A DNA stretch of 64,000 bases from CAVOAK01 sp965217615 (GCA_965217615.1 CBDCIT010000015.1:46219-110218); one strand, 5' to 3'; shown: positions 18,067 through 27,681, counted from the stretch's first letter. Notes: generated by a model from the sequence alone, not told the origin. Program-made: numbers and translations.

Positions 18067-19601
18067 CGCTGTCGCGCTGGCACGAGGACCTCGCCGCCCA
18101 TGACGAGGCCTTCGCGTGCCTGCAAGATCTTCTTGACCCCTCATCCTTCGCAACAACAGTCGTCAAGGCCTTCCGGGATTGGGGCCAGGGGCTGTTGCGC
18201 CTGGCCACGGTGCTCGTCCGGGAGAATGCCGCGCTCGAGCGGGAGAACGTGACCCTGCGGGACCGCATCGCCGAGCTCGAGCGGAGCGCGGCGCTTGACA
18301 GCACCACCAGCAGCAAGCCGCCCGCCAGCAACGGCCTGGGCAAGAAGAGCGGAACCCAGAGGCGCACCCGAAGCCAGCGCGGCAAGTCCGGCAGGCCAAG
18401 CGGCGGCCAGCCGGGCCACAAGGGAACGACGCTGGCGCGGACCGAGAGCCCGGACCATGTTGTGGATCATGACCCCTCCGCCTGTTCGGGCTGCGGCGCA
18501 CCGCTGTCGGACGCCGACCGTCACCGCGCGCCCGTCTGTCGACAGGTCTTCGATGTGCCCGAGCCACGCCCCCTGGAGGTCACCGAACACCGCGCCCATC
18601 GCTGCCTCTGCGGCGCCTGCGCCACCGTGACAGGAGCCGTCTTCCCGGACGGCGTGACCGCCCCGGTCCAGTACGGGCCACGCATCACCGCCTGGGTGAG
18701 CTACCTGCTGTACGCCCAGGTCGTTCCCGAGAAGCGCTTGGCCGAACTCATGAGCGACCTCTTCGCAGTGTCCATCTCCACAGCCACGATCACCGCCATG
18801 GGCCGGCGAACCGCCAGGCGCTTCGAGCCCTTCCTCGCCCATGTCGCAGACGTGATCCGCACAGCGGTCCCGGTCAAGCACCTCGACGAAACCGGCCTGC
18901 GGATCGCCGCCCGTACCCGCTGGCTCCACGTGCTGTGCACCCCATTCCTGACCGTCCTGCGCATCGGCGCGGGACGCGGCGATGTCGAAAAGGACCTCGA
19001 AGGCATCCTCATCCATGACGATTACGCCGCCTACTTCACCCTCAAGGGCGTGCGCCACGGCGCCTGCAATGCCCATCACCTGCGCGAACTCCAGGCCCTG
19101 ATCGACATCGAGAAGGAAGACTGGGCAAAGAGCATGCAGCGCCTCCTTGAGCGCGCGCACAGGGCTACCCGCTTCTCCCGTGAGAACGGCCGCGACGTGC
19201 CCGCCTCCCTGGTGGCCCGGATCTCGCGGGCCTGGGCCCGCATCCTCGACCACGCCATCGCCTTCCACGAGGCGCAGCCGCCGCTCCGGACCGGCAAGCG
19301 CGGACGAAAGAAACGCCGCATCGGTCATAACCTCGCGCTCCGCCTCCGCAAGCACAAGGAGGGATGCCTGCGATTCCTCACCGACCCGCGCACGCCGTTT
19401 ACGAACAATGAGGCCGAACGTGACCTCCGAATGGCCAAGCTGCGCCAGAAGATCTCCGGTGGCTTCCGCTCCGAGAGGGGTGCCTACAACTTCGCCAGAA
19501 TGCGTGCCGTCATCGCCACCGCCCGAAAGCAACGCTGGAACGTCCTCCAGACCCTGGTGCATCCCGATCCGATGCAACTAATCCCCAAACTGCGCCTCTG
19601 A
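18063..19601 (+). CDS. IS66-family TnpC transposase (ISBst12 type), copy A
   Basis: 512 residues. Order of features: a coiled-coil segment near 55-90 (ENAALERENVTLRDRIAELE), SSKPPASNGLGKK near residue 80, a zinc-finger region (CSGCGAPL and CLCGACATV), catalytic Asp in VKHLDETGLRI, CNAHHLRELQAL in the insertion domain, and the C-terminal Glu region FTNNEAERDLRMAKLRQK. The GTG start overlaps the methyltransferase stop. It differs from copy B by very few residues (for example LLERAHRAT versus LLERVHRAT). The long antisense frame of about 478 codons over this gene is a GC-rich shadow. Confidence 0.93.
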   Translation: MTLSRWHEDLAAHDEAFACLQDLLDPSSFATTVVKAFRDWGQGLLRLATVLVRENAALERENVTLRDRIAELERSAALDSTTSSKPPASNGLGKKSGTQRRTRSQRGKSGRPSGGQPGHKGTTLARTESPDHVVDHDPSACSGCGAPLSDADRHRAPVCRQVFDVPEPRPLEVTEHRAHRCLCGACATVTGAVFPDGVTAPVQYGPRITAWVSYLLYAQVVPEKRLAELMSDLFAVSISTATITAMGRRTARRFEPFLAHVADVIRTAVPVKHLDETGLRIAARTRWLHVLCTPFLTVLRIGAGRGDVEKDLEGILIHDDYAAYFTLKGVRHGACNAHHLRELQALIDIEKEDWAKSMQRLLERAHRATRFSRENGRDVPASLVARISRAWARILDHAIAFHEAQPPLRTGKRGRKKRRIGHNLALRLRKHKEGCLRFLTDPRTPFTNNEAERDLRMAKLRQKISGGFRSERGAYNFARMRAVIATARKQRWNVLQTLVHPDPMQLIPKLRL

Positions 19602-20832
19602 GAACACCGGCACCGCTACCAGCCCGGACCGCCACGATCCCTCACATACAAACGCTCGGGCCAATCAGACCTGGGTAGTTACCCGTTGGGAACGTCGGGC
19701 CGGGCGATCAACCTCAGCCTGTTCGACCTCATCGTCGTTTTGCTGTTCGTGGTCACGGTTCGCGATCGGGCCGTTCAGGTCGACCGTGTAGTCCTCACAA
19801 TAGCGTTGGCTGCCATGGCGCTGGTGATTGTACATTCCGCGGCGTTTTTGCTCGCCGGCGCGCCTCACGATCTTGCGGGCTTGGCACGTGAAACCGCGAA
19901 ATCGACGGCGTTCTTTCTGGAGGTTCTGCTGCTGACAATTGTCATGCGCGCCGGTGGTATCCGGTTGCCGTCGTTGCGAATTTTGACTTTGCTTTTCGTC
20001 ATACTTTCCATCCAGGCTGTGGCGCTCCATTTCCAGGAACTGTATGCGCCTGGTTCATGGTTTCTACCGCGCAATCAGCACATGGCGACGCTAGCCGGAC
20101 TCATCGTCCTGGCTGCTCTCGCGTATGCCGGTGGCGCCATCACGCGGCGCTATTTGGTGATCGGTATCGCCGCGCTTATCGCGGTCGCATTCTTGCTCTT
20201 CAACAAGACTTACCTCGCCGTCGCGCTCGTCATGCTTGCTCTGCTGCCCTTTATACGATCGGAGGAACATCGGTCAGGATCCCGGATCACGATGATTACG
20301 GCCTTCCTACTCTTTGTCGCGTTCACGGCTATGTTCATAACAGGCGACTCCCTGCGCGGCTTTGGGCTTTTCGAGCGTCTCGATACGATTGGCGCATCAC
20401 TCGGATTTCGCATGCAGCTCTGGGCTGTTGCCTGGGACGCAACGGTCCAGGGCTTTCCAACCGGTATTGGGCTCGGTCAGTTCGCGTCATGCCTCGCGGC
20501 CGAGGCCGCGGCTGCCGAGCAGACTCTTCGCTTCGTTCACAACACACCACTCGCCTACGTCGCAGAGATGGGTCTGGCTGGCGTCGTTCTTGTACTTGCG
20601 ATCGTCGCATTGATGGTTCGTGCGACGCGCCAATTGCCGTTAGCATTGTCTGCGATCCTATTGGTCTATTTGGGACTGCCAATGCTTTTGCACGATGCAC
20701 TGGGTTTGCGGATGATCGCAATTATTCTCGCCGCAGGACTGGCCGGCACCCTGCAGCAAGTTCAGCGTTGAGCGACAGCCCAATCACCCGGTATGGCTGC
20801 GAGCGGAGGCCACCGCCGTTGCCGATGGACCG

Positions 20833-22203
20833 CTAGATCTTGGATCGCACAAACGACAGCAGCTTTGCGCCCGATGCAAAAAGTCGAGGGTATTTTTCCA
20901 ACGCTGGCCGCACTTTCATCTGGGCCGAACGCTGCAGGGTATGAATTGCGAAGTCTCGTGGGGCACTTTTTCGATAGTGCTCACGATAGGCGGCAAACTT
21001 CGCTTTGCTATTATATGCGCGGCCATTGTCGACGAACCTAGGCAGTGCTGGTTGGAGATACGGGTAGGTCTCCGGACCATGCCAATCGCCCACCAAATGA
21101 AACTTTGCGAAATTTCCGATCAAGATGTCGTCGAACACTTCGTGGCGCAGTGCTTCACAAAATGAATTGCGTGGCGTCTCAATAAACAGCCCGCGCCGAA
21201 ACCGCTGATCGGACAGGGTTACGGTCGTTTCTGATTTGCCGGCGCGCGCGGTGATAAAATTGATGTCCCCGTGTATCAACTCGGCGCGCCTGAAGTAGGT
21301 TTCAATGACGGACGTGTCGTCCGAAGTCAGGTCATCCGACCAGTTGTCCTCGAAGTCTTCTGGATCGCGGTGTGCAACGTCCAGTCGTATCGGTTCCAAT
21401 CCGGTAGCCGTGTCACGCGATACGTCATAGCGAGGGAATGCCGGCAAGATTTCGGTTTTCTTGAGGGAGACGTCGGATTTGAAATCCAAACCGGTTTCGA
21501 CATATTTGTTGGCCCAGCAACTATCGCGACGTTGAAAGTAGTGGAAGTGGCTGAAAGGAATAAAATAATCGGGCTGGAGAATGTCGCACCAATATTTAAG
21601 GATTAGAGAAATATAGTCCTGACGAACGTCAGGCTCGATCCGCTCTCCACGATCGTCGTAGAAGTTCGTCATGTCGGCGTCCCGATATGTCGTCTTCTTC
21701 AAAAGAAAAGAAGGTTGGCCCTGCTTGATCAGGGCGCGTACCTGCCGCGACCAGTAAAAGCCCTCTGGCGAACAATCGTTGAGGTTGGCAACGATCGTGT
21801 CGCCAATCTTGACGACTAGCGCGGCGTCTTGATGAAAATCCGCAAAATTGGCGATCGAGACTTGATCGGATAGTTCTCGGAACTGCCCGGACGCAAGTAC
21901 GGTAACGTCGAAGCCCGCCGAAGACAGATCCTGATACACCCGCGATCCAAAGTGATCGGGAACGAGAAATTTGCTATTGCGTAAGTGGTCCAACGAGGCG
22001 CTGTGAATATGATCGGGGTGGCCATGCGAAAGCCAAACGTAGGGGCAGTCCATAACCGAGCGACGTTGCGCTTCGGGTACGTCGTAGGGAAGCGCCCAAC
22101 TGCCGAAATAGCATGAACCGCCAAGCCACGGATCGGTCGCCAACAGGGGCTTATCGTCAAAGACGATAAGCGTAGCGTTGCCTATGGTTTCAAAACCTAA
22201 CAT
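20833..22203 (-). CDS. Metallo-beta-lactamase-fold protein
   Basis: About 456 residues. The binuclear metal motif is clear near the N-terminus: WLSHGHPDHIHSAS (H60-x-H62-x-D64-H65). The region before it (TDPWLGGSCYFGSW) and the later PDYFIPFSHFHYF carry further possible ligands. The length and large C-terminal extension distinguish it from RNase Z or glyoxalase II, and recall UlaG-like or CMP-N-acetylneuraminate-hydroxylase-like sugar enzymes. Substrate unknown. It converges on the O-antigen-ligase-like gene, so a surface-polysaccharide role is possible. An IS5-type fragment lies only a few bases upstream of its ATG and probably displaced its promoter. Confidence 0.75.
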   Translation of the reverse strand: MLGFETIGNATLIVFDDKPLLATDPWLGGSCYFGSWALPYDVPEAQRRSVMDCPYVWLSHGHPDHIHSASLDHLRNSKFLVPDHFGSRVYQDLSSAGFDVTVLASGQFRELSDQVSIANFADFHQDAALVVKIGDTIVANLNDCSPEGFYWSRQVRALIKQGQPSFLLKKTTYRDADMTNFYDDRGERIEPDVRQDYISLILKYWCDILQPDYFIPFSHFHYFQRRDSCWANKYVETGLDFKSDVSLKKTEILPAFPRYDVSRDTATGLEPIRLDVAHRDPEDFEDNWSDDLTSDDTSVIETYFRRAELIHGDINFITARAGKSETTVTLSDQRFRRGLFIETPRNSFCEALRHEVFDDILIGNFAKFHLVGDWHGPETYPYLQPALPRFVDNGRAYNSKAKFAAYREHYRKSAPRDFAIHTLQRSAQMKVRPALEKYPRLFASGAKLLSFVRSKI

Positions 22204-22206
22204 GGT

Positions 22207-22750
22207 TAGAGCCGATCCAAGAACTTGCGATTCATCGACAAGGGGTTGGCGGTGTCAAACGCCTGAGCATGATGCGGATCATGGCGAGACGGACGAAGGC
22301 GACAACCGTTCTGGCATATCGCTCGAAGTCGCGGGCGAGGCGCCGGTTGCGGCTGATCCAGGCGAACGTTCGCTCCACGATCCAGCGTTTCGGCAGGGCC
22401 ACGAAGCGGTGCGCGTCGGTGCGCTTAACGATTTCCAGCTTCCAGCAGCCGGTCGTGGCGACGGTCGCCGCCATCCTCGGCCCCTGGTAGCCGCCGTCGG
22501 CGAAGATGGTCTCGATGAAGGGGAACGAACGGCGCGCGGTTCGAAGCAGCTCGCGGGCGCCGTCGCGATCCTGCACGTCGGCGGGATGGACGATGACGCT
22601 CAACAACAGGCCGAGTGTATCGACGAGGATGTGGCGCTTGCGCCCCGTGACCTTCTTGCCCGCATCGAAGCCCTGCGGGTCGAGCGAAGCCCCCCTTTTT
22701 GCGCTCCCTTGGCGCTCTGGCTGTCGATCACCGCCGCCGATTGCTGTTGT
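22207..22750 (-). mobile_element. IS5-family fragment, truncated by IS21 copy A
   Basis: One end lies next to the metallo-hydrolase start, where GAGCCGATCCAAGAAC follows a TTA that may be half of a 3-bp target duplication. The other end is cut by the IS21 terminus at 22751. The N-terminal part of the transposase is not found on the far side of the IS21 copy, so sequence was lost during rearrangement. Confidence 0.65.
22232..22750 (-). pseudogene. IS5-family transposase, C-terminal part
   Basis: The readable frame includes SAAVIDSQSAKGA at the truncated end. After a frame change at an A5-G6 run near 22690 it continues GFDAGKKVTGRKRHILVDT, then LLLSVIVHPADVQDRDGARE, IFADGGYQGPRM and PKRWIVERTFAWISRNRRLA, all typical of IS5/IS427-group enzymes (DDE residues in ADGG and the WIVERTF region). 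Members of that group can use frameshifting, so the frame change need not be damage, but the gene is in any case truncated. Confidence 0.8.
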
Positions 22751-22860
22751 TCGGCGTGGAATATTGACCCCCTATTGGGGGTTATCGGCGTCCAAAATTG
22801 ACCCCCCTGGTTTTGTGATTTTTAACACACCTTGTTGTTTGGACAGACGAGGTGGGGGAG

Positions 22861-24376
22861 ATGCTGGTTGTGGAGACGATTGCGCGGATCCGTCGGGATC
22901 ATCTGGTGAGGGGCGTACCGATCAAGAAGATCGCCCGGGATTTGAGGGTTTCGAAGAACACGGTGCGCAAGGTGGTTCGGGGTGATGAGACCTCGTACAG
23001 CTACGCGCGCAAGATCCAGCCGCTGCCGAAGCTGGGGCCGTGGGTGGAGGAGTTGGAGCGCCGGCTTGAGGCCAACGAGAAGAAGCCGCGCCGGGACCGC
23101 TTGTCTCTGCTGCGGATTCATGAAGACCTTGCGGCTCTGGGCTATGGCGGCGGCTACGACGCGGTGCGCCGCTACGCCAGGACCTGGCGTCGGCGGTGGC
23201 GGCTGTTGTCGCCGTCGCAGGGTTTTGTGCCGCTGAGCTTCGATCCCGGCGAGGCCTACCAGTTCGACTGGAGCCACGAGTACGCGCGCCTGTCGGGTGT
23301 GACGACCAAGGTGAAGGCGGCGCACATGCGGCTCTGCTACAGCCGCATGCAGCTGGTTCAGATCTTCCCGCGCGAGAGCCAGGAGATGGTGTTCGAGGCG
23401 CATGAGCGCGCCTTCCGCTTCTTCGGCGGGGTCTGCCGGCGGGGCATCTACGACAACATGAAGACGGCGGTGAGCATGGTCTTCGTGGGCAAGGAGCGCG
23501 CCTACAACCGGCGCTTTCTGGAGCTGTGCTCCCACCATCTGGTGGAGCCGGTGGCGTGCACTCCGGGTGCGGGCTGGGAGAAGGGCCAGGTCGAGAGGCA
23601 GGTGGGTGACGTCCGCGGCCGCCTGTTCGTGCCCATCCCGCGGGGCGGCTCCTACGCCGAGATCAACGCGTGGCTGATGGATCGGTGTATCGAGGACGCC
23701 AAGAAGCGGCCGCATCCGACGATCGAGGGCAAGACGGTGTGGCAGGTGTTCGAGGAGGAGCGGCCCTTCCTGATGGCCTATCGCGGCCCCTTCGACGGCT
23801 TCCACGCCACCGAGGTATCGGTCTCCAAGACCTGTCTGGTGCGCTTCGACAACAACCACTACAGCGTGGCGGCCCGCGCCGTCGGGCGGACGGTCGACGT
23901 GCGGGCCTATGCCGATCGTATTGTCATCCGCCAGGATGGCGAGACTGTTGCCGAACACCCCCGGAGCTTTGGACGCGGTGAGATCGCCTGCAATCCATGG
24001 CACTACGTGCCGATCCTGACACGGAAGCCCGGTGCGCTGAGGAATGGCGCGCCTTTCAAGGGTTGGCAACTGCCCGGCGCGCTGGGCCGCATGCGGGCGC
24101 GGCTCACGGGCCGCGACGACGGCGATCAGTCAGATCGTCAAAATCCTCGCGGCGGTGCTGGAGGACGGGCTGGAGGCGGTCGAGGCGGCCTGCGCCGAAG
24201 CGCTCGCCTGCGGCGCCTGCAGCGCTGATGTTGTGCTCAACATCCTCGCCCGGCAGTGCCAGCAGCCGCCGCCGCCGGCCATCCCAACGCCCGAGGGCCT
24301 GCAGCTTCGCCACCAGCCGGTGGCCGACTGCCGCCGCTACGACCGCCTGAGGGAGGCCGGTCATGGAGCGTCATGA
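22861..24376 (+). pseudogene. istA: IS21 transposase IstA, copy A (frameshift near the C-terminus)
   Basis: The N-terminal helix-turn-helix (IKKIARDLRVSKNTVRKVV) and the DDE integrase-like core (YQFDWSHEY for the first Asp, RGIYDNMKTAV for the second, GWEKGQVERQVGD for the Glu) are intact. Near 24120-24135 there is one extra base relative to copy B, so the last 85 residues (ILAAVLEDGLEAVEAACAEA onward) lie in the next frame, ending at 24376 and overlapping istB by 14 nt. The catalytic core is unaffected, but the C-terminal region, which may contact IstB, is lost from the direct product. Confidence 0.85.
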
Positions 24377-25136
24377 TGTGCTGGCGATGATGACGGCACT
24401 GAAGCTTGCAGGCATGCGCGCCGCCTACGACGACATCCTCGCCGACGGGCTCAAGCGCCGTCATCCGGTGCAGCAGATCATCGGTACGCTGCTGCAGACC
24501 GAGGTCGCCGACAAGCAGGCGCGCTCCATCAAGTACCAGATGACGTCCGCCAAGCTGCCGACGGCCAAGGAGCTGGCCGACTTCGACTTCGCCGCTTCCC
24601 CGGGCAATGAGCCCCTGATCCAGGAACTCGCCGGCGGCGACTTCCTGGAGAGCAAGCGCAACATCGTGCTGGTCGGCGGCACCGGCACCGGCAAGACCCA
24701 TCTCGCCGTCGCCATCGCCCGCGCCTGTATCAGAAAGGGCGCCCGTGGCCGCTGCTACAACGTCGTCGACCTGGTCAACCACCTCGAGGCCGAACTCCGC
24801 TCCGGACGCCAGGGCCGTACCGCGGACCAACTCGTCCGACGCGACTTCGTCATCCTCGACGAACTCGGCTACCTGCCCTTCGCCCAGGCCGGCGGCCAGC
24901 TGCTGTTCCACCTGATGAGCCGGCTCTACGAGCGCACCTCGATCATCGTCACCACCAACCTCGCTTTCGGCGAATGGCCCTCCGTCTTCGGCGACCCCAA
25001 GATGACCACCGCGCTGCTCGACCGCCTGACCCACCATTGCGAGATCATCGAAACGAGAGCTGGCGCTTCAAGAACCGCTGCTGACCCGGCAGGCCGTGCC
25101 TGCGGCCCGCTTGCCCCAGTGGGTCAACAGGCTTGA
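24363..25136 (+). CDS. istB: IS21 helper ATPase IstB, copy A
   Basis: AAA+ ATPase of about 257 residues that loads onto DNA and directs the IstA transposase to its target. Walker A is LVGGTGTGKTHLAVAIA, Walker B is FVILDELGYLPF, and sensor 1 is the SIIVTTNLAFGEW segment. The first 240 residues are complete. The final ~20 residues (RAGASRTAADPAG) are in a different frame from the usual SWRFKNR ending, and copy B shares this change, so it predates the duplication. It overlaps istA by 14 nt. Confidence 0.88.
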   Translation: MERHDVLAMMTALKLAGMRAAYDDILADGLKRRHPVQQIIGTLLQTEVADKQARSIKYQMTSAKLPTAKELADFDFAASPGNEPLIQELAGGDFLESKRNIVLVGGTGTGKTHLAVAIARACIRKGARGRCYNVVDLVNHLEAELRSGRQGRTADQLVRRDFVILDELGYLPFAQAGGQLLFHLMSRLYERTSIIVTTNLAFGEWPSVFGDPKMTTALLDRLTHHCEIIETRAGASRTAADPAGRACGPLAPVGQQA

Positions 25137-25265
25137 CGTATACGTCAAGCCCACGCGCGGCTTCGCTCCGCGCACCGCAAGGCGCTACACGAAGCCGCAC
25201 GCCCCCCTATTGACTACCGGGACAACCTCCGCCGTGCCACTCAGGGGGTCAATATTGCACGCCGA

Positions 25266-25289
25266 TAGGGGGTCAATTTTGGACGCCGA
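25266..25289 (+). repeat. Extra IS21-type terminal repeat beyond copy A
   Basis: A further 24-bp unit containing GGGGGTCAATTTTGGACGCC lies immediately outside the istB-end repeat of copy A. It matches the inner repeat of the istA end, not the istB end, and is absent at the corresponding position of copy B. It may be the remnant of a second IS21 element, for example from a former tandem, or a recombination scar. Confidence 0.6.
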
Positions 25290-25384
25290 TTGACAATTTG
25301 CAGACCGAATTCAGAAGTATGCGCTGGACAAACACCGCTGTGTTCTGGGGAAATGGCCGGGACTGTGTTGAAGGGGAGGGGCTA

Positions 25385-26776
25385 ATGACGCAAACCGACC
25401 AGCATGGGGTGAAGATTACTGCCGCCGGACCGGATGCCGTCGGGCATTTCGACCGCGCCGTCAGCGAGTATCTGCGCATCGGCAGTCGGACTTTGGCGTT
25501 TCTGGACGACGCGCTCGAGGCCGATCCCGATTTGGCGATGGCGCATTGCGCGAAGGGCTATTTCCAAGCCTTTAACACGCGCTGGGGAGTGGCAGGCGGC
25601 TTGCACCTGAGCCTCAAGGAGGCCGAACGCGCGCTCGCTGCGCACGCCGGCACTGCAGGCGAACAGCTTCATGTCACTGCTCTTCGCGCGCTTGCCGGCG
25701 GCAACCTTGTCGAAACTGTCCGGCTATGGGAGGAGATTTTGCTTGAGCAGCCGCGGGATGTGTTGGCTCTCAGACTCGCTCACTCCTACTACTTCATTCT
25801 CGGCGACCAGCTGCACCTGAGGGACTCAATAGCGCGGACTATGTTTGCCTGGGAGGCGAGCGTGCCCAATTACGGCTATATCCTCGGTGCCTATGCCTTT
25901 GGGTTGCAGGAGACGGGGGACTACCGGGCCGGCGAGGCGGTGGCCAAGCGGGCCGTGGAATTGAATCCGGACGATCTCTACGGCGCGCACGCGGCAACCC
26001 ATGTCCACGAGATGGAGACGCGCTATCGCGAGGGCAAAGAATGGATACGCGCCTGCGAAGACAATTGGCAGGATTGCAACAGTTTCCTTAACCACGAATG
26101 GTGGCACTACACGCTGTTTTGCATCGAACTCCAGCAATATGAAGAATGCCTCGCCTACCTCGACAGCCACGTGATCGTCGAGGGTTCCGAGGAATTCCGC
26201 GATACTTCAAGCGTCTGCTCGGTGCTGTGGCGGCTTGATGATTTGGGCGTCGACGTGGGCGATCGCTGGCACGTGCTGGCCGACGCCGCTGAGCGCCACA
26301 TCGACGATCATATCCTGGCTTACGCTGACGTATTTACGACCCTGGCTATGGCCGCCGATGGGCGGAAAGAGGCCGCGAGCCGGATGCTTGCGTCCATGAA
26401 GAGCGTCAGGATTGACGACGAAGTGACGACGACGCGGATCATCCATGAGATCGGTTTGCCGCTTGCCGAGGCGCTTTTGGCCTACCGTGACGGTGATTAC
26501 GGACGCGTCATCGATCTTTTATTGCCGATTCGCTACGACTTCCACCGCATCGGGTACAGCCATGTGCAGCGCGATGTGTTCGTGCTGATGCTCCTGCAGG
26601 CGGCGGTGAAAAGCGGGCGCTATGAACTCGCTCGGGCGCTTCTATCGGAACGAACGGCACAGAAGCCGAAAAGCACGATCAGCTGGAACCTATACGCACA
26701 GGCACTTGACGGCCTCGACGACAATGCAGGCGCCGATAAGGCGCGGGCACAGGTGCAAGCGCTACTAGCGGCTTGA
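25385..26776 (+). CDS. TTC38-like tetratricopeptide-repeat protein
   Basis: About 463 residues of helical repeats without signal peptide or membrane helix. TPR-like units are visible (LAFLDDALEADPDLAMAHCA; AKRAVELNPDDLYGAHA), and the middle carries the AATHVHEMETRYREG and NHEWWHYTLFCIELQQYEE segments that characterise the TTC38 family. The molecular role of bacterial members is not established; related genes often sit beside small-molecule metabolism genes. The start at 25385 follows GGGGAGGGG; the longer upstream frame has no better signal. A cupin gene follows 45 nt later on the same strand. Confidence 0.8.
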   Translation: MTQTDQHGVKITAAGPDAVGHFDRAVSEYLRIGSRTLAFLDDALEADPDLAMAHCAKGYFQAFNTRWGVAGGLHLSLKEAERALAAHAGTAGEQLHVTALRALAGGNLVETVRLWEEILLEQPRDVLALRLAHSYYFILGDQLHLRDSIARTMFAWEASVPNYGYILGAYAFGLQETGDYRAGEAVAKRAVELNPDDLYGAHAATHVHEMETRYREGKEWIRACEDNWQDCNSFLNHEWWHYTLFCIELQQYEECLAYLDSHVIVEGSEEFRDTSSVCSVLWRLDDLGVDVGDRWHVLADAAERHIDDHILAYADVFTTLAMAADGRKEAASRMLASMKSVRIDDEVTTTRIIHEIGLPLAEALLAYRDGDYGRVIDLLLPIRYDFHRIGYSHVQRDVFVLMLLQAAVKSGRYELARALLSERTAQKPKSTISWNLYAQALDGLDDNAGADKARAQVQALLAA

Positions 26777-26821
26777 TTGCGCAAAACCGCTTGCCGGAAC
26801 CACTTACAGGGGAGGAATTGC

Positions 26822-27298
26822 ATGGCTTTGGAAGTTCGCCGCGTTGTTACGGGTCACGATTCCGATGGCAAGGCGATTGTCGCGATCGATGAACTCGTCG
26901 GTAATTTGGTTGGACGCCGGCCCGGCATATCATCGAAGGTTATTTGGACAACCGAACGCTCGCCGGCCGACAACAATAGCGACGAGGACATGTCGCTTCG
27001 CACGGTTGACGCCGCAGTCTCGAACGGCACGACACTCCGCGTCATCGAGTATCTGCCAAGCGTAGCACCGCGCAACCATCGCACGAGAACAATTGATTAC
27101 GCCATTGTAATATCCGGTGAAATAGATATGAGAATGGATGACACGATGGTGCAACTCAAGGCCGGTGATGTGCTTGTGCAGCGCGGTACGATTTACAATT
27201 GGGAGAATCGCGGGACCACGCCTTGCGTGATTGCCTTTGTGCTGATCGATGCGGAACCCATCGTCGCTGGTGGCAGCGAATTGGAGATTGTCGGCTGA
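26822..27298 (+). CDS. Cupin-domain protein
   Basis: About 158 residues. A single cupin barrel is recognisable in the second half: PRNHRTRTIDYAIVISGEID (motif 1, with the usual HxH reduced to NHRTRT), then LKAGDVLVQRGTIYNWEN (motif 2 with the G-D-x-x-x-x-R-G spacing and W instead of the usual His). The reduced metal ligands suggest a binding or isomerase-type cupin rather than an iron dioxygenase. GGAGG lies 6 nt upstream of the ATG. It is likely cotranscribed with the TTC38-like gene. Confidence 0.8.
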   Translation: MALEVRRVVTGHDSDGKAIVAIDELVGNLVGRRPGISSKVIWTTERSPADNNSDEDMSLRTVDAAVSNGTTLRVIEYLPSVAPRNHRTRTIDYAIVISGEIDMRMDDTMVQLKAGDVLVQRGTIYNWENRGTTPCVIAFVLIDAEPIVAGGSELEIVG

Positions 27299-27327
27299 TC
27301 TGGCGATTTGGCGGCTGATGGCGAGCG

Positions 27328-27681
27328 TCAACTCGTAACTGGAGTACAGCGCTGCCAGATCTGAATCGGTGATTTCGCCGTTCCGCTGGCTCCTTCGCTT
27401 GTTGTCAGTTGAACGGCGTTATCGTTCAAAAGAATCATGGTGACGAGTTGCCCGGCCCCCGCCTCGGCATCCGGCGTTGTGTACAGAAATGAATGCCGTC
27501 CATAGTCGCCCATCATCCGCGTTCCTGCGGGCGTAACGATTTTCGGGCCATCAATTGAAAAGTGACGGCCATCCGAAAAACACCAATCGCCGTCGATCGC
27601 GTCGGCCATCGCCGGCGCTACCGGCGGAAATAGTGCTGCCATCGACAGTCCTAGGAAAAGGGCTGAAACTCTTAGATTCAT
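27328..27681 (-). CDS. Small secreted protein of unknown function
   Basis: About 117 residues from the start MNLRVSALFLGLSMAALFPP, a typical Sec signal peptide with probable cleavage after APAMADA. The mature part (IDGDWCFSDGRHFSIDGPKI ... IQIWQRC) has two conserved-looking Cys residues that could form a disulfide, and resembles small periplasmic proteins common in alphaproteobacteria. Function unknown. A longer frame reaches 27777, but the signal peptide decides the start. It converges on the cupin gene with 29 bp between stops. Confidence 0.65.
   Translation of the reverse strand: MNLRVSALFLGLSMAALFPPVAPAMADAIDGDWCFSDGRHFSIDGPKIVTPAGTRMMGDYGRHSFLYTTPDAEAGAGQLVTMILLNDNAVQLTTSEGASGTAKSPIQIWQRCTPVTS

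Larger units (their letters stand above)
17252..19682 (+). mobile_element. IS66-family element carrying an adenine DNA methyltransferase, copy A
   Basis: A 2431-bp element with terminal inverted repeats GTAACTACCCAGGT and an exact 8-bp target duplication CCGTTGGG (17244-17251 and 19683-19690), the duplication size of the IS66 family. It has two genes in one direction: a D12-class DNA adenine methyltransferase and an ISBst12-type TnpC transposase overlapping by 4 nt. No tnpA or tnpB is present. Copy B (49248-51678) has the same length and is nearly identical, so both moved recently. Confidence 0.92.
17094..20771 (+). pseudogene. O-antigen ligase-like membrane protein split by IS66 copy A
   Basis: The N-terminal part (to 17251) has a first membrane helix, FWALVILGTAVYGIVPLG. 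The C-terminal part resumes at 19683 as PLGTSGRAINLSLFDL with about ten more hydrophobic helices, including HNTPLAYVAEMGLAGVVLVL, the pattern seen in Wzy_C/O-antigen-ligase proteins. Removal of 17252-19682 plus one copy of CCGTTGGG restores a frame of roughly 415 residues. Such proteins polymerise or ligate surface polysaccharide in the periplasmic membrane. The start may be the ATG at 17094 (MAAGGGNAQ) or one further upstream at 17040. Confidence 0.75.
22751..25265 (+). mobile_element. IS21-family element, copy A
   Basis: It carries istA and istB in the usual order with short direct and inverted repeats at the ends. The istA end has two related repeats in tandem: an outer TCGGCGTGGAATATTGACCC and an inner TCGGCGTCCAAAATTGACCC. 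The istB end has the single repeat complementary to TCGGCGTGCAATATTGACCC, ending at 25265. A further repeat follows at 25266-25289. I see no matching target duplication, and the left neighbour is a truncated IS5-type element, so this copy lies at a rearranged junction. Confidence 0.8.
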
